Shown here: positions 44,675-54,919 of the stretch, piece after piece | Numbering within the stretch: the stretch's first letter is position 1 | Layout: the number at the start of each line of letters is the position of its first letter | Assembly (NCBI GenBank): GCA_963750715.1 | Contig: CAVVRP010000003.1 | Coordinates: 77,055 to 141,054 of the forward strand | Direction of reading: 5' to 3' | DNA from: JAGVSR01 sp963750715 | Lineage (GTDB): Bacteria; Pseudomonadota; Alphaproteobacteria; Rhizobiales; Hyphomicrobiaceae | Length of the DNA stretch: 64,000 nucleotides | The notes under the pieces: generated by a model | Databases searched by the model: none | Seen by the model: the letters and a program-made list of their open reading frames with translations, nothing else | Told to the model about the DNA's origin: nothing | Position numbers and translations under genes: made by a program

Positions 44675-46006
44675 TTAATTTCCTTGGACTTCCACGCCCT
44701 CTTGCAGGGCAAGAACATGGCCCGCGAGGTACAGCGAGCCGCAGATGAGGACCCGCTTTGAGCCGCCATCAAGGGCGTCGACACGACGGAGCGCGGCCTC
44801 GATATCAGTGGCGGTCTCCGCCTCGATGCCGACCTTGCTGGCGACATCCGCGAGGGCCGTAGGGTCGAACGGCGCCTCGTGCGCGCCGGGGATGGGCACG
44901 GTGACCACCCGCCGGGCGATCCCGCTGAACGGGCCGAGGAAGCCCGCCGCGTCCTTCAAACCCATCATTCCGATTACTAGGAACAGAGGTTTTGGGCTGC
45001 GCTCCTCGATATCGGCGAGCGTCTGCGCCAGGAACTCGCCGGCTGCGGGATTATGGCCGCCATCGAGCCAAAGTTCGCCTCCCGGCCGAAGCAGATCCGG
45101 CAGCGGACCCACATCCAGACGCTGCATGCGCGCCGGCCAGCGCACCGTGACCAGACCCCGCTCGATGGCCCGTTCGTCGATCTGGCGATCGCCCAGTTCG
45201 AGCGCTGCGCAAACCGCCGTTCCGGCGTTGATGATCTGATGGCGCCCGACGAGTGCCGGCATTGGCAGATCAAGAAACCGGTCGTGCTTCTGGACCGCCA
45301 GACGGCCCCGCTGTTCGAAGGCGTCGAAGTCCTCGCCCCAGGCGACGAGCCGCGCGCCGACCCGGGCGGCCTGCTCCCGGATCACGTCCATCGCCTCGTC
45401 GCGTTGCTGGGAGACGACAGCAGTCACCCCGCGCTTCAGAATGCCCGCCTTCTCTCCCGCGATGCGCGCAACCGTAGGGCCGAGTTTTTCGGCGTGATCC
45501 ATGGACACCGGCGTTATGATGCACAATGTGGGATCGCAAATGACGTTGGTGGCGTCGAGCCGGCCGCCGAGACCGACTTCTAACAGTAGCACATCTGCCG
45601 GCGTCTCGGCGAACGCCAGGAATGCGGCAGCTGTGGTGATTTCGAATTGGGTAATGTCGTCGCCGTCATTGACGGACTGGGCGCGTGTCAACACATCGAC
45701 GAGCGCATCTTCCCCAATTGGACGCGAGATGCCATCAGCGCCTGCGATCTTGATGCGCTCGTGGAACCGCACCAGATGAGGCGACGTGTAGACATGGACG
45801 GGGCGCCCCGCAGCCTGCAGGATCGATTCGAGATACGCGGTGACGGAACCCTTGCCGTTCGTGCCCGCAACGTGGACGATCGGCGGCAGCCGCTTGTGGG
45901 GATCGCCGAGCTTGCCCAGCAGCCTTTCAATGCGGCCGAGTGAAAGGTCGATGAGCTTCGGGTGAAGCAGCTTAAGATCGGCAAGGAGCTTGTCGCTCGT
46001 CGGCAT
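44675..46006 (-). CDS. folC: Folylpolyglutamate synthase/dihydrofolate synthase
   Basis: 443 residues. Mur-ligase type ATPase with P-loop HVAGTNGKGSVTAYLES, the folate region YTSPHLVRFHERI, EVGLGGRLDATNVI, and LDGGHNPAAGEFL in the C-terminal domain. It makes dihydrofolate and adds glutamates to folates, so it supports the THF-dependent formaldehyde capture encoded next to it, though it is a general housekeeping gene. Last gene of the trpF-trpB-trpA-accD-folC row. Confidence 0.96.
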   Translation of the reverse strand: MPTSDKLLADLKLLHPKLIDLSLGRIERLLGKLGDPHKRLPPIVHVAGTNGKGSVTAYLESILQAAGRPVHVYTSPHLVRFHERIKIAGADGISRPIGEDALVDVLTRAQSVNDGDDITQFEITTAAAFLAFAETPADVLLLEVGLGGRLDATNVICDPTLCIITPVSMDHAEKLGPTVARIAGEKAGILKRGVTAVVSQQRDEAMDVIREQAARVGARLVAWGEDFDAFEQRGRLAVQKHDRFLDLPMPALVGRHQIINAGTAVCAALELGDRQIDERAIERGLVTVRWPARMQRLDVGPLPDLLRPGGELWLDGGHNPAAGEFLAQTLADIEERSPKPLFLVIGMMGLKDAAGFLGPFSGIARRVVTVPIPGAHEAPFDPTALADVASKVGIEAETATDIEAALRRVDALDGGSKRVLICGSLYLAGHVLALQEGVEVQGN

Positions 46007-46139
46007 GTCGTGCCCCCGCGGCGGTGGCCGGGCCTCGATTGGATGAAGTGGCCCTGTCTTGGAGATCAGGTCAAGCCGCGTCTACGCGCAGGGTAGACTG
46101 TTCAGAGCAAAGAACACTTGAGCGATCGCGGCGATCGCG

Positions 46140-47183
46140 TCACGACGGTGGCACGTCCTTGGCAGACGATACGCTCATTTTGGCAGCGTCGGCGCGGACG
46201 CCAGCCTCGGCGGGAGGAACGGGTTCGATTTTAGCCCCGCCCGCTCCGGGAGCAACGATATCGCTCTTGTTGCCATTCACATGTTGTCTGCCGTTGACGC
46301 GTTTGGTCGCGCCCGTGTCTTTGCCCTGCTCGATCGCAGACATGAGCAGACGGCAGATGCGCGAAAGCGTTTCGCGCAGCTTGTGCCGGTGGACAACCAT
46401 GTCGATCATGCCGTGATCGAGCAGATATTCTGAGCGCTGGAAGCCATCGGGCAATTGCTCACGAATGGTCTGCTGGATCACGCGCGGACCGGCAAAGCAG
46501 ATGAGCGCGCCAGGCTCCGCGATATGCACGTCCCCCAGCATCGCGTACGAGGCTGTTACGCCGCCGGTGGTTGGGTCGGTCAGAACAACGATGTAGGGAA
46601 GTTTTGCCTCGCGCAGACGCTGCACAGCGATAGTCGTGCGCGGCATCTGCATCAGCGAAAGAATGCCCTCCTGCATGCGTGCGCCGCCCGAAGCCGCGAA
46701 CAGGATAAACGGCGTCTTACGTGCCACGGCGCGCAGCATTGCGGCGATCACCGCCTCGCCCGCGGCCATGCCAAGAGACCCGCCCATGAACTCGAAGTCC
46801 TGCACCGCCGCGACGACATTTTGTCCGTCGAGCAGGCCCTCGCCGATCAGAACGGCGTCCTCGAGATTGGTCTTGCCTTTGGCATCCTTGAGGCGATCGG
46901 TGTAACGCCGGCCGTCGCGGAACTTCAGCGGATCTACCGGAACGGTCGGCGCCGGCACAACTTCGAACACGCCGCCGTCGAACAGATGTGCCAGGCGCTG
47001 CCGCGCCGTCATCTTCATATGGAATTCTGATCCGGGCACAACGAAGTGGTTGGCCTCGAGATCCTTGTAGAACACCATTTGCCCGGTCTCGGGGCACTTC
47101 ACCCAGAGGTTTTCCGGAACCTCACGCTTCGTCGTGAGGAAGCTGCGGATTTTCGGACGGACGACGTTGTTGATCCAATTCAC
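46140..47183 (-). CDS. accD: Acetyl-CoA carboxylase carboxyltransferase subunit beta
   Basis: 347 residues. Carboxyltransferase core with DFEFMGGSLGMAAGEAVIAA, FAASGGARMQEGILSLMQM and TDPTTGGVTASYAMLGD. The N-terminal zinc ribbon of E. coli AccD is degenerate: only the first Cys of KCPETGQMVF remains, as in other Alphaproteobacteria. It forms the carboxyltransferase with AccA to make malonyl-CoA. The tail of ~60 residues is Ala/Pro-rich and variable. Between trpA and folC, the standard order. Confidence 0.97.
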   Translation of the reverse strand: MNWINNVVRPKIRSFLTTKREVPENLWVKCPETGQMVFYKDLEANHFVVPGSEFHMKMTARQRLAHLFDGGVFEVVPAPTVPVDPLKFRDGRRYTDRLKDAKGKTNLEDAVLIGEGLLDGQNVVAAVQDFEFMGGSLGMAAGEAVIAAMLRAVARKTPFILFAASGGARMQEGILSLMQMPRTTIAVQRLREAKLPYIVVLTDPTTGGVTASYAMLGDVHIAEPGALICFAGPRVIQQTIREQLPDGFQRSEYLLDHGMIDMVVHRHKLRETLSRICRLLMSAIEQGKDTGATKRVNGRQHVNGNKSDIVAPGAGGAKIEPVPPAEAGVRADAAKMSVSSAKDVPPS

Positions 47184-47292
47184 GCTGCTGGGCTCCTCGA
47201 ACGCGATTAAGCCACCACATCGTGTGGGGCTGCCTGCGCCAGTTACTGCGCCCGGCGTCGCATTCGCCGGGCGGCCGGATTGAAGGCCACTG

Positions 47293-48120
47293 TTACGTCG
47301 TGCGCAATGCGGCGCTCAGACTTCTCACGAGATCTAAGACAGCCGTCACCGTCTTACCAGTTGCGCGTCCGTCGCCATCCAGACTTTGTTGAATAGCGGT
47401 TACGATTGCTGAACCGACGACGACTCCGTCCGCTCCGGATGCAATGGCACGGGCCTGTTCGGGTGTTTTTACGCCAAAACCGACGACGACGGGAAGTTTC
47501 GTTGACTTTTTAATGCGCGCAACCTGCGCTTGCACATCGTTGGCAACCGGCGCCGCTGCCCCAGTAATGCCCGTGATCGAAACGTAGTATAGGAACCCCG
47601 AGGTGTTCTTCAGAACCGCCGGGAGCCGCACGTCATCGGTGGTCGGCGTCGTCAACCTTATGAAATTCAATCCTTTTTCTACCGCCGGCAAACACAGCTC
47701 ATCGTCGGCCTCGGGCGGCACGTCAACCACGATGAGCCCGTCAACGCCCGCCTCCTTGGCGTCGGCGAGGAAGCGCTCGTTGCCGTAGACATATATCGGG
47801 TTGTAGTACCCCATCAGCACAATCGGCGTCGTCGTGTCCGACTTGCGGAAGCGGCGGACGAGTTCGAGCGTCTTGCCCATCTTGTGCCCGGCCTTCAGCG
47901 CCCTCAGCGAGGACGCCTGAATGGCCGGCCCATCGGCCATAGGGTCCGAGAACGGCATGCCGAGTTCGATCACGTCGACGCCGGCAGCCGGCAACCCCGC
48001 CAGGATCTTGAAGCTGGTCTCGAGGTCGGGATCGCCCGCCGATACGAACGTGACAAGGGCCGCGCGGCCCTCTGACTTGAGCGCAGCGAAACGTCTGTCG
48101 ATACGAGTTTCGGTGGACAT
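47293..48120 (-). CDS. trpA: Tryptophan synthase alpha subunit
   Basis: 275 residues. Signature ELGMPFSDPMADGPAIQ with the catalytic acid, then VDGLIVVDVPPEAD and VVGFGVKTPEQA. It splits indole-3-glycerol phosphate to indole, which passes to TrpB. Separated from trpB by an unrelated exported-protein gene. Confidence 0.97.
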   Translation of the reverse strand: MSTETRIDRRFAALKSEGRAALVTFVSAGDPDLETSFKILAGLPAAGVDVIELGMPFSDPMADGPAIQASSLRALKAGHKMGKTLELVRRFRKSDTTTPIVLMGYYNPIYVYGNERFLADAKEAGVDGLIVVDVPPEADDELCLPAVEKGLNFIRLTTPTTDDVRLPAVLKNTSGFLYYVSITGITGAAAPVANDVQAQVARIKKSTKLPVVVGFGVKTPEQARAIASGADGVVVGSAIVTAIQQSLDGDGRATGKTVTAVLDLVRSLSAALRTT

Positions 48121-48230
48121 GATAGGCGGCCGATCCTTCGATTGCTGCGCCGGTCGTAGGACGCGTAAGCATTGCTGGTCAAGGTCACCGCGTCACGCGT
48201 GCGCTGGCCGGTCCACAACCTATCGGCGGC

Positions 48231-49205
48231 CTAGTGTAAAGGCAGCTTGAGCTGGATCTTGCTGTTGAGATTGGGCTGCGCCCCGGACCCGACACCGTCG
48301 ACATCGGTCGTCACGTCGAGCGAGTAGGCCTCGGGTTTGGTCAAGGTAATCCCGGCGGCCGCGGCTTCACGCATCTTGACCGGATCGGCCGACCCGTTCG
48401 ATGCACCGGAGTCGAGTTCGAGTTCCTGCTTGAACTCCACGAACGGCTGAATGGTCTCTTTATCGCCGAGGGAGAAAGTTTTGCCGATGCGCGGCGCAAC
48501 GACCACGGACTTTTTGTCGACAGCGTCGCTGGATGCGCCTACCGCTACGTCTGCACCCGCTCCGTCCCATTCGGTTTTCGTCTTGATCGACATAATCGGA
48601 GACAGCTGTAGCGCGACGTAAGCCGAGACGGTGGGGTCTTGCGTCTTCGGTAGCTCGCCGGAGTCAGCGAGCGTCGCGCCGACCGTCATGCCGGCGGTCG
48701 CATATCGCGAGATCCTGTAATTCGCGCCGACCTGCGTGCGCTTACTGATTTCGGCGCCATCTTCCACCGGACTGATTTCCAGATTGGTCCAAACGTCGAG
48801 AGCCGATGGAGAGGGCGCGGACTTGGGGCTCGCAAGCGTGCTCGACGCCAGTGCCTTGGCCTCTTCAAGCTTTCGCGCTTCGACGGCGGCATTGTAGTCG
48901 CGCAACCGATTCAGGCTGGTGCTCATTGAAAGACTGCCCCCTTGCGAAGGCGTGAACGCGACCGGAGGCGGCGGGGCAGTCGCCGCGGCCGGGGTGGTCG
49001 TCGACGATATGGTGTTTGGCGGCGCACCGAGATCCGAAGCGGCGCACACGCCGCTCACGGCGCCGAGTTCCATCTTGGCGCAGCCCTGCGCCCGAGCGAT
49101 GGATGTGCCTTGCGCGGCGACGATCAAACAGATCACGGCGACTTTGGAAGCGGGCCTTGAGCGAACACCCTCAAAACCGCGACTTACGCTTGCATCACTT
49201 GCCAT
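48231..49205 (-). CDS. Exported beta-rich protein between trpB and trpA
   Basis: 324 residues. The N-terminus has a signal-like segment (VAVICLIVAAQGTSIARAQG) with CAKMELGAVSGVCAA after it, then a Pro/Ala/Thr linker and a helix (LNRLRDYNAAVEARKLEEA). The last ~190 residues alternate polar and hydrophobic residues (VGANYRISRYATAGMTVG, TVSAYVALQLSPIMSIKTK, IQPFVEFKQELEL) as in an outer-membrane barrel or beta sandwich. No family recognised. It lies in the trp gene row in the same direction, 109 bases before trpA. Confidence 0.65.
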   Translation of the reverse strand: MASDASVSRGFEGVRSRPASKVAVICLIVAAQGTSIARAQGCAKMELGAVSGVCAASDLGAPPNTISSTTTPAAATAPPPPVAFTPSQGGSLSMSTSLNRLRDYNAAVEARKLEEAKALASSTLASPKSAPSPSALDVWTNLEISPVEDGAEISKRTQVGANYRISRYATAGMTVGATLADSGELPKTQDPTVSAYVALQLSPIMSIKTKTEWDGAGADVAVGASSDAVDKKSVVVAPRIGKTFSLGDKETIQPFVEFKQELELDSGASNGSADPVKMREAAAAGITLTKPEAYSLDVTTDVDGVGSGAQPNLNSKIQLKLPLH

Positions 49206-49270
49206 GAGCGCTGGCTAGAGCCAAACTTTGATGATCCTATGGCAGCGACCGGTGCGCCCGGCAGTTCGCT

Positions 49271-50512
49271 TCAGATCTTCAAGCCCAGCGCCTTTGCGAC
49301 GGTGAAAAGGTCCTTGTCGCCGCGGCCGCACAGGTTCATCACCAGAATCTGGTCTTTCGCCATGGTTGGCGCCAACTTCATCACGTAGGCAAGCGCGTGG
49401 CTCGGCTCCAGCGCGGGAATGATGCCTTCGAGGCGCGTACACATCTGCAAGGCGTCGAGCGCTTCGTTGTCGGTGATCGACACGTAGGTGACACGGCCAA
49501 TGTTCTTCAGCCACGAGTGCTCCGGCCCGACGCCGGGATAGTCGAGACCGGCCGAGATCGAGTGCCCCTCTAGGATCTGACCGTCGCTATTCTGCAGCAG
49601 ATACGTCCGGTTACCGTGCAGCACGCCGGGCGAGCCGCCGTTCATCGACGCCGCGTGGCCATTCTCGACATCGAGCCCGTGACCGCCCGCCTCCACGCCG
49701 TAGATCGCGACTTCCTTGTCGTCGAGGAATGGATGGAACAGGCCGATGGCGTTGGAGCCGCCGCCGATGCAGGCGACCAACGCATCGGGAAGACGGCCTT
49801 CAGCGGCCATCATCTGCTCGCGCGTCTCACGCCCGATGATCGATTGAAAATCGCGCACCATGGCGGGATAGGGGTGCGGGCCCGCCGCGGTGCCGATCAG
49901 GTAATACGTATCGGACACGTTCGTCACCCAGTCGCGCAGCGCCTCATTCATCGCATCCTTCAGCGTGCCGGCGCCCGACGTGACAGGATTGAGTTTGGCG
50001 CCAAGCAACTTCATGCGGGCGACGTTGGGCGCCTGGCGCTCGACATCGGTCGCGCCCATGTAGACTTCGCAGGGTAGGCCGTACTTCGCGCACACGGTCG
50101 CAACAGCCACGCCGTGCTGCCCCGCGCCCGTCTCCGCGATGATGCGCGTCTTGCCCATGCGCCGCGCCAGCAGGATCTGACCGAGGCAGTTGTTGATCTT
50201 GTGGGAACCGGTGTGATTGAGCTCGTCACGCTTGAAATAGATCTTCGCTCCGCCAAGTTCGTTCGTCAGGCGCTCGGTGAAATAGAGCGGGCTCGGGCGT
50301 CCGGCGTAGTGCGTGTTCAGAAAGGCGACCTCGGCATGAAACCCGGGGTCGGCCTTGGCATCGTCGTAGGCACGCTCCAGTTCGAGAATCAGCGGCATGA
50401 GCGTCTCTGCCACGAAGCGCCCGCCAAACATGCCGAAGAAGCCCTTGTCATCCGGCCCCGTCCGGAAGCTGTTGAGCTTTGGCTCCGCCGTCTTGTCGAT
50501 CTTCGATGCCAT
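49271..50512 (-). CDS. trpB: Tryptophan synthase beta subunit
   Basis: 413 residues from MASKIDK. PLP lysine in NHTGSHKINNCLGQ, phosphate loop CIGGGSNAIGLFHPF, and ETGAGQHGVAVATVCA. It joins indole and serine to tryptophan. The ATG at 50512 is preferred over the longer ORF, whose extra residues overlap the trpF gap and are not conserved. Confidence 0.97.
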   Translation of the reverse strand: MASKIDKTAEPKLNSFRTGPDDKGFFGMFGGRFVAETLMPLILELERAYDDAKADPGFHAEVAFLNTHYAGRPSPLYFTERLTNELGGAKIYFKRDELNHTGSHKINNCLGQILLARRMGKTRIIAETGAGQHGVAVATVCAKYGLPCEVYMGATDVERQAPNVARMKLLGAKLNPVTSGAGTLKDAMNEALRDWVTNVSDTYYLIGTAAGPHPYPAMVRDFQSIIGRETREQMMAAEGRLPDALVACIGGGSNAIGLFHPFLDDKEVAIYGVEAGGHGLDVENGHAASMNGGSPGVLHGNRTYLLQNSDGQILEGHSISAGLDYPGVGPEHSWLKNIGRVTYVSITDNEALDALQMCTRLEGIIPALEPSHALAYVMKLAPTMAKDQILVMNLCGRGDKDLFTVAKALGLKI

Positions 50513-50567
50513 GGCTTTGATCCTACGTGGTGAGCGAGCTGCAATCGGCTCCACTGGTCGCTGACGC

Positions 50568-51224
50568 TTAACTAGCGGCCTTTGCATTACGAATAAAGCG
50601 GCGGATGAGTTCAGGGTCCTTGACGCCCGGTGCGCGTTCCACGCCTGATGACACATCGACGACGGGCGCACCCGTCAGCACAATCGCGTCGGCGACGTTG
50701 TCCGCCGTCAATCCGCCCGCTAAAATGTAGTTCTGTGTTCGGGCCGCCGCCAGGATGCGCCAGTCGAATGCCAGCCCGTTACCTCCGGGCAGCGCCGAGG
50801 AATCGACCGGCGGCTTGGCGTCGAACAACACCCGCTCGGCCATTCCCGGCGCGGTGTAGGAGCAGGCGGCCTCGACGTCGGCCGCCGTCGAAACGGCAAC
50901 CGCCTTCCAGACCGGCACCTGCGTCCCGCGAACGATCTCCTCGACGCGCGTCGGCGTCTCGTGGCCATGCAGCTGGATTACGTCAGGCCGCACGTCGCGT
51001 ATGACCTGATCGATCAGCCGATCGCCAGGATCGACCAGAAGCACGACGACTTTGGTGGCGCCGTTTTCATGGGCCATCCGCGCGAGCACACCCGCTCGTT
51101 CAGGTGTGATGTTGCGGGGACTCCGGTCAAAGAAGACGAAACCGACGTACTCAGCGCCCGCGTCGAGCGCCGCAAGAAGCGCATCCTCGGACGTGATCCC
51201 ACAGATTTTCACTTTCGTTGGCAT
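50568..51224 (-). CDS. trpF: Phosphoribosylanthranilate isomerase
   Basis: 218 residues, a TIM barrel. Catalytic Cys in KVKICGIT, Asp region VVDVSSGVERAPGVKD near the end, and VIQLHGHET in the middle. It performs the Amadori step of tryptophan biosynthesis. First of trpF-trpB-trpA. Confidence 0.96.
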   Translation of the reverse strand: MPTKVKICGITSEDALLAALDAGAEYVGFVFFDRSPRNITPERAGVLARMAHENGATKVVVLLVDPGDRLIDQVIRDVRPDVIQLHGHETPTRVEEIVRGTQVPVWKAVAVSTAADVEAACSYTAPGMAERVLFDAKPPVDSSALPGGNGLAFDWRILAAARTQNYILAGGLTADNVADAIVLTGAPVVDVSSGVERAPGVKDPELIRRFIRNAKAAS

Positions 51225-51327
51225 GCGATTTCGAAACTCGGGCTCACGCCGCCTGTCGGCAACGACAGTTTAGCTTGGTAGGTGGCGCATATTTGAACGA
51301 CCAGGGGTCCAGCAGGGCGGCCGGTGA

Positions 51328-51684
51328 TCAGGCGGCGTCGCGGCGCGGAGCGGCAATCTGCTTGGAACGCTGCGACACATCTCGGTCGCGCTCGCGCGTG
51401 AGACGATCGGCTTCCGCCTGCCACCGCTTGGCCTCGACCGTGCGCACGCGCGCGACGCGGCGATAGCGGCTCTGCCCGAGCCATGTCGCAAATCCGCCGA
51501 GCAGGATGCCAAAGAACAACGCGCCAAGCAGGCAGATGTAGAGCGGCACGGACAGTTCGACCGCTGGCGCCTCCGGACGAAACGGATCGAGCACGACACG
51601 CACGGCGTGGCGATTGGCGACGGCGAGGGCAACCAGAAGAGTGGCGCCAGGGAAGGCGACTAACAGCCACAAGATGCGTCTCAT
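51328..51684 (-). CDS. lapA: LapA/DUF1049 membrane protein
   Basis: 118 residues with two membrane helices: LLVAFPGATLLVALAVAN at the start and LYICLLGALFFGILLGGF near residue 50. A basic coiled-coil tail follows (ARVRTVEAKRWQAEADRLTR). This is the LapA (YciS) family; in E. coli LapA/LapB regulate lipopolysaccharide synthesis. Position between ihfB and trpF is conserved in Rhizobiales. Confidence 0.85.
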   Translation of the reverse strand: MRRILWLLVAFPGATLLVALAVANRHAVRVVLDPFRPEAPAVELSVPLYICLLGALFFGILLGGFATWLGQSRYRRVARVRTVEAKRWQAEADRLTRERDRDVSQRSKQIAAPRRDAA

Positions 51685-51724
51685 GATGTCGCCTCCCGCG
51701 CGCAGCGCGCCCAGCGCCAGCTGA

Positions 51725-52018
51725 TCAGTTCACCGGCTCTGCGCCGTTCAGCCGGTCGCGCAATTCCTTGCCGGTCTTGAAGAACGGTACGAATTTTTCT
51801 TCGACCGGCACCGGCGAGCCCGTGCGCGGGTTGCGGCCCTGACGCGCGGCGCGGTGCTTGACCGTGAAGGCGCCGAAGCCTCGCAATTCAACGCGATCGC
51901 CGCGAGCCAGCGCGTCGACGATCTCGTCGAACACGACATTGACGATCCGCTCAACATCGCGGTGATAGAGATGCGGATTGGAATTCGCGATCTTCTGGAT
52001 CAATTCCGATTTAATCAC
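51725..52018 (-). CDS. ihfB: Integration host factor beta subunit
   Basis: 97 residues with GTG start. HU/IHF fold: MIKSELIQKIANSNPHL, RVELRGFGAFTVKHR, and the DNA-intercalating arm RNPRTGSPVPVEEK. It bends DNA together with IhfA. Preceded by sppA, as in most relatives. Confidence 0.96.
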   Translation of the reverse strand: MIKSELIQKIANSNPHLYHRDVERIVNVVFDEIVDALARGDRVELRGFGAFTVKHRAARQGRNPRTGSPVPVEEKFVPFFKTGKELRDRLNGAEPVN

Positions 52019-52049
52019 GGACGCCCCCTAGTAAACCGATTGTAATTCC

Positions 52050-53019
52050 TCAGTTTTCCGAAGGGTGCCAAACGGAGACGAGCCCGTCAAGGCCAAGTGT
52101 GCCCAACTGGGGGTCGCGGGCAACGATTTGTGCCAGCCGGGCGGCGCTTTCCCCGAAAATGCCCCGTCCCAAAGAGGAGATGGCGCCAGAGATGCCCCAG
52201 GGATTGTCGGCGGAGGGCTTCCAGTCGACGATCTTGAGATCTTTGGCGACCTGGCGTTTGTCCTCAAGCCACCGCTTGGCCTCGGCTTCGCCGCCGATCT
52301 CATCGACGAGCTTCCACGTCAGAGCCTCGCGGCCCGAGAAAACGCGGCCCTTGACGAGTCCGTCGACGTCGGCAACCTTGATGCCACGGCGCTCTTCGAC
52401 GAGGCCAGAGAACCAGCGGAACCCGTCGTCTATCATATCCTGCATGACCTTCCGGGCGCCTTCGTTGGTCGGCTCGTAGAATGACGGGGCAGCCTTCAAC
52501 TCACCGCTCTTAACCTCGTTCATCTTGACGCCGAGCTTGACCAGCAGTTCGGAAACCTCCGGCCATTGTGCGATAACGCCGACCGACCCGGTGATGGTGT
52601 TGCCGCGGGACACGATATAGTCGGTGCCAAGACCGACAATGTACCCAGCCGAGGCAGCGACCGTGCCGAATTGAGCCACCACGGGTTTCGTTTTCGCTAT
52701 GTCGCGCAACCCCTGGTAAAGGGCTTCCCCGCCGGCCGTGGTACCGCCCGGGCTGTTAACGAACACAAGCAGGGCCGCGACGTGTTCGTCGTCCTTGATC
52801 TTTTTCAGCATCTCGAGCTGGGCCCGATCGTCCATAATCGTGCCTTCGATAGCCACGCGGGCGATATGTTTGCCGGCTACCAATCTGCGTCAGTGTGTCT
52901 CCACCGAGCACGAAAGCCCCTACGGCAAGCGCAAGCCCGGCCACGGCGAGGCCCCTCCAGAAGGTCAGCCGCCGGCGCAGATAGCGACGATCCAGAACGG
53001 TTTCGGTTTCAAGTGACAT
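52050..53019 (-). CDS. sppA: Signal peptide peptidase SppA (one frameshift)
   Basis: About 322 residues after joining two frames. N-terminal anchor LTFWRGLAVAGLALAVGAFV. The frame changes near 52880, where one extra G in ATTGGTAGCC separates GGDTLTQI from VAGKHIARVAIEGTI. The serine protease core has FVNSPGGTTAGGEALY, SAGYIVGLG (Ser nucleophile region) and TGSVGVIAQWPEV. It clears cleaved signal peptides in the membrane. The intact protein sense on both sides suggests a sequence error. Confidence 0.88.
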
Positions 53020-53130
53020 CGCGCTCGCTCTCCGTCTCAACTCCAGCCGGACCAATGGCCGGTGTGGAACCCACTAGGCAAGGATCGGGCCGATCCCTGC
53101 GGGAAGGTTAGTGGAGCCCATAGAGAAGTA

Positions 53131-53156
53131 AAGCGCGCGGCACTTTGGAACCGCGC
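53131..53156 (-). terminator. Terminator after rpsA
   Basis: On the minus strand GCGCGG / CCGCGC with a ten-base loop, then GCTTTACTT. It lies about 32 bases after the rpsA stop. Confidence 0.5.
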
Positions 53157-53187
53157 ACTTCGTTGCTTTCAGACGTGACCGAAATGA

Positions 53188-54919
53188 TTACTCGTCGTCG
53201 CTCTCGTCGGCGCTGGCGTCCTTCTTCTTGATCGCCGCCTTGAAGATGTCGCCGAGCGACGCGCCCGAGTCCGACGATCCGTACTGGGCGACGGCCTGCT
53301 TTTCTTCCGAGATCTCGAGAGCCTTAATCGAAACCGCGATACGACGAGCGGCCTTGTCGACCGTGACGACAGCGGCATCGACCTTCTGGCCGACCGTGAA
53401 GCGCTCAGGACGCTGCTCGGAACGGTCACGCGACAGATCCGAGCGCTTGATGAAGGAGGTGATGTCGGTTTCGGCGATCTTCACCTCGATACCATTCTCC
53501 TGCACGGCGACGACTTCGCACGTGACCTGATCGCTCTTCTTGTAGCGTCCGAGCGCATCGGCCGGATCGCCGCCGAGCTGCTTGATGCCGAGCGAGATGC
53601 GCTCCTTCGAGCTATCGACGTCGAGCACCACAGCCTTGACCGTGTCGCCCTTCTTGAAATCCTTGATCAGCTCGTCGCCGGGCTTGGACCAATCGAGATC
53701 CGACAGGTGAACCATGCCGTCCACGCCGCCGTCGAGACCGATGAACAGACCGAACTCGGTGATATTGCGGATCGGACCTTCGACGACCGCACCCTTCGGG
53801 TGCTGCGCCAGGAACGCATCCCACGGGTTGTCCTGGGTCTGCTTCAGGCCGAGCGAGATACGGCGCTTGGCCGGATCGACTTCGAGCACCTGAACGTCGA
53901 CCTGCTGGCTCGTAGAGACGATCTTGCCGGGATGGACGTTCTTCTTGGTCCAACTCATTTCCGAGACGTGGATCAGGCCTTCAACGCCCGGCTCCAGCTC
54001 CACGAATGCGCCGTAGTCGGCGATGTTCGTTACCGTACCGGTGAAGCGTGCACCGACCGGATACTTGGCTTCGATCGCCGCCCACGGATCCGATTGCAAC
54101 TGCTTCATGCCGAGTGAGATGCGCTGCGTTTCCGGGTTGATGCGGATGATCTGCACCTTCACCGTGTCGCCGACGTTGAGGATCTCGGATGGATGATTGA
54201 CGCGGCGCCAAGCCATGTCGGTGACGTGCAGCAGGCCGTCGATGCCGCCGAGGTCGATGAACGCGCCGTAGTCGGTAATGTTCTTAACGAGACCGTCGAT
54301 GACTTGCCCTTCGCCGAGGCGGGCGACGATGTCGGCGCGCTGCTCGGCGCGGGTCTCTTCGAGAATCGACCGACGCGAGACGACGATGTTGCCACGGCGG
54401 CGGTCCATCTTCAGGATCTGGAACGGCAGCTGCTGGTGCATCAAGGGCCCGATATCGCGCACGGGGCGGATGTCGACCTGAGAACCGGGAAGGAACGCCA
54501 CGGCGCCGTCGAGGTCGACAGTGAAACCGCCCTTGACCTTGTTGAAGATCACGCCGGTGACCTTCTCGCCCTTTTCATGCAGCTTCTCGAGGCGAGTTCC
54601 AGCTCTCTTCGCGGCGAGCCTTATCGCGCGACAGCACAGCTTCGCCGAGCGCATTCTCGACGCGCTCCAGGTAAACTTCGACCGTGTCCCCGATCTTGAT
54701 GTCGCCCGGCTTGCCGCCGAGGCCGAATTCTTTCAACGGCACGCGGCCTTCCATCTTGAGCCCGACGTCGATGACGGCGAGATCCTTCTCGATGCCGACA
54801 ACCTTGCCCTTGACGACTTGGCCTTCGAACACGTCGTCCTTGGCGAGGCTTTCGGCGAGCAGCGCGGCGAAGTCTTCGCGCGAGGGGTTCATGTCTTTGC
54901 TAACTGCTACAGCGTTCAT
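53188..54919 (-). CDS. rpsA: 30S ribosomal protein S1 (one frameshift)
   Basis: About 576 residues with six S1 RNA-binding repeats (for example HEKGEKVTGVIFNKVKGGFT, GQVIDGLVKNITDYGAFIDL, GARFTGTVTNIADYGAFVEL). The start MNAVAVSKDMNPSRED has GGAG upstream. The frame breaks near 54598: one extra T in GAGTTCC (plus strand) separates RDKARREESW from TRLEKLHEKGE. S1 is essential for translation in Proteobacteria, so an inactive copy is not credible and the base is most likely an error. The acidic C-terminus ends DESDDE. Confidence 0.95.

Noticed and set aside
46140..47183. Loss of the AccD zinc ribbon as a defect
   Set aside because: Degenerate ribbon with CPETGQMVF is usual in Alphaproteobacteria, so it is not an anomaly.
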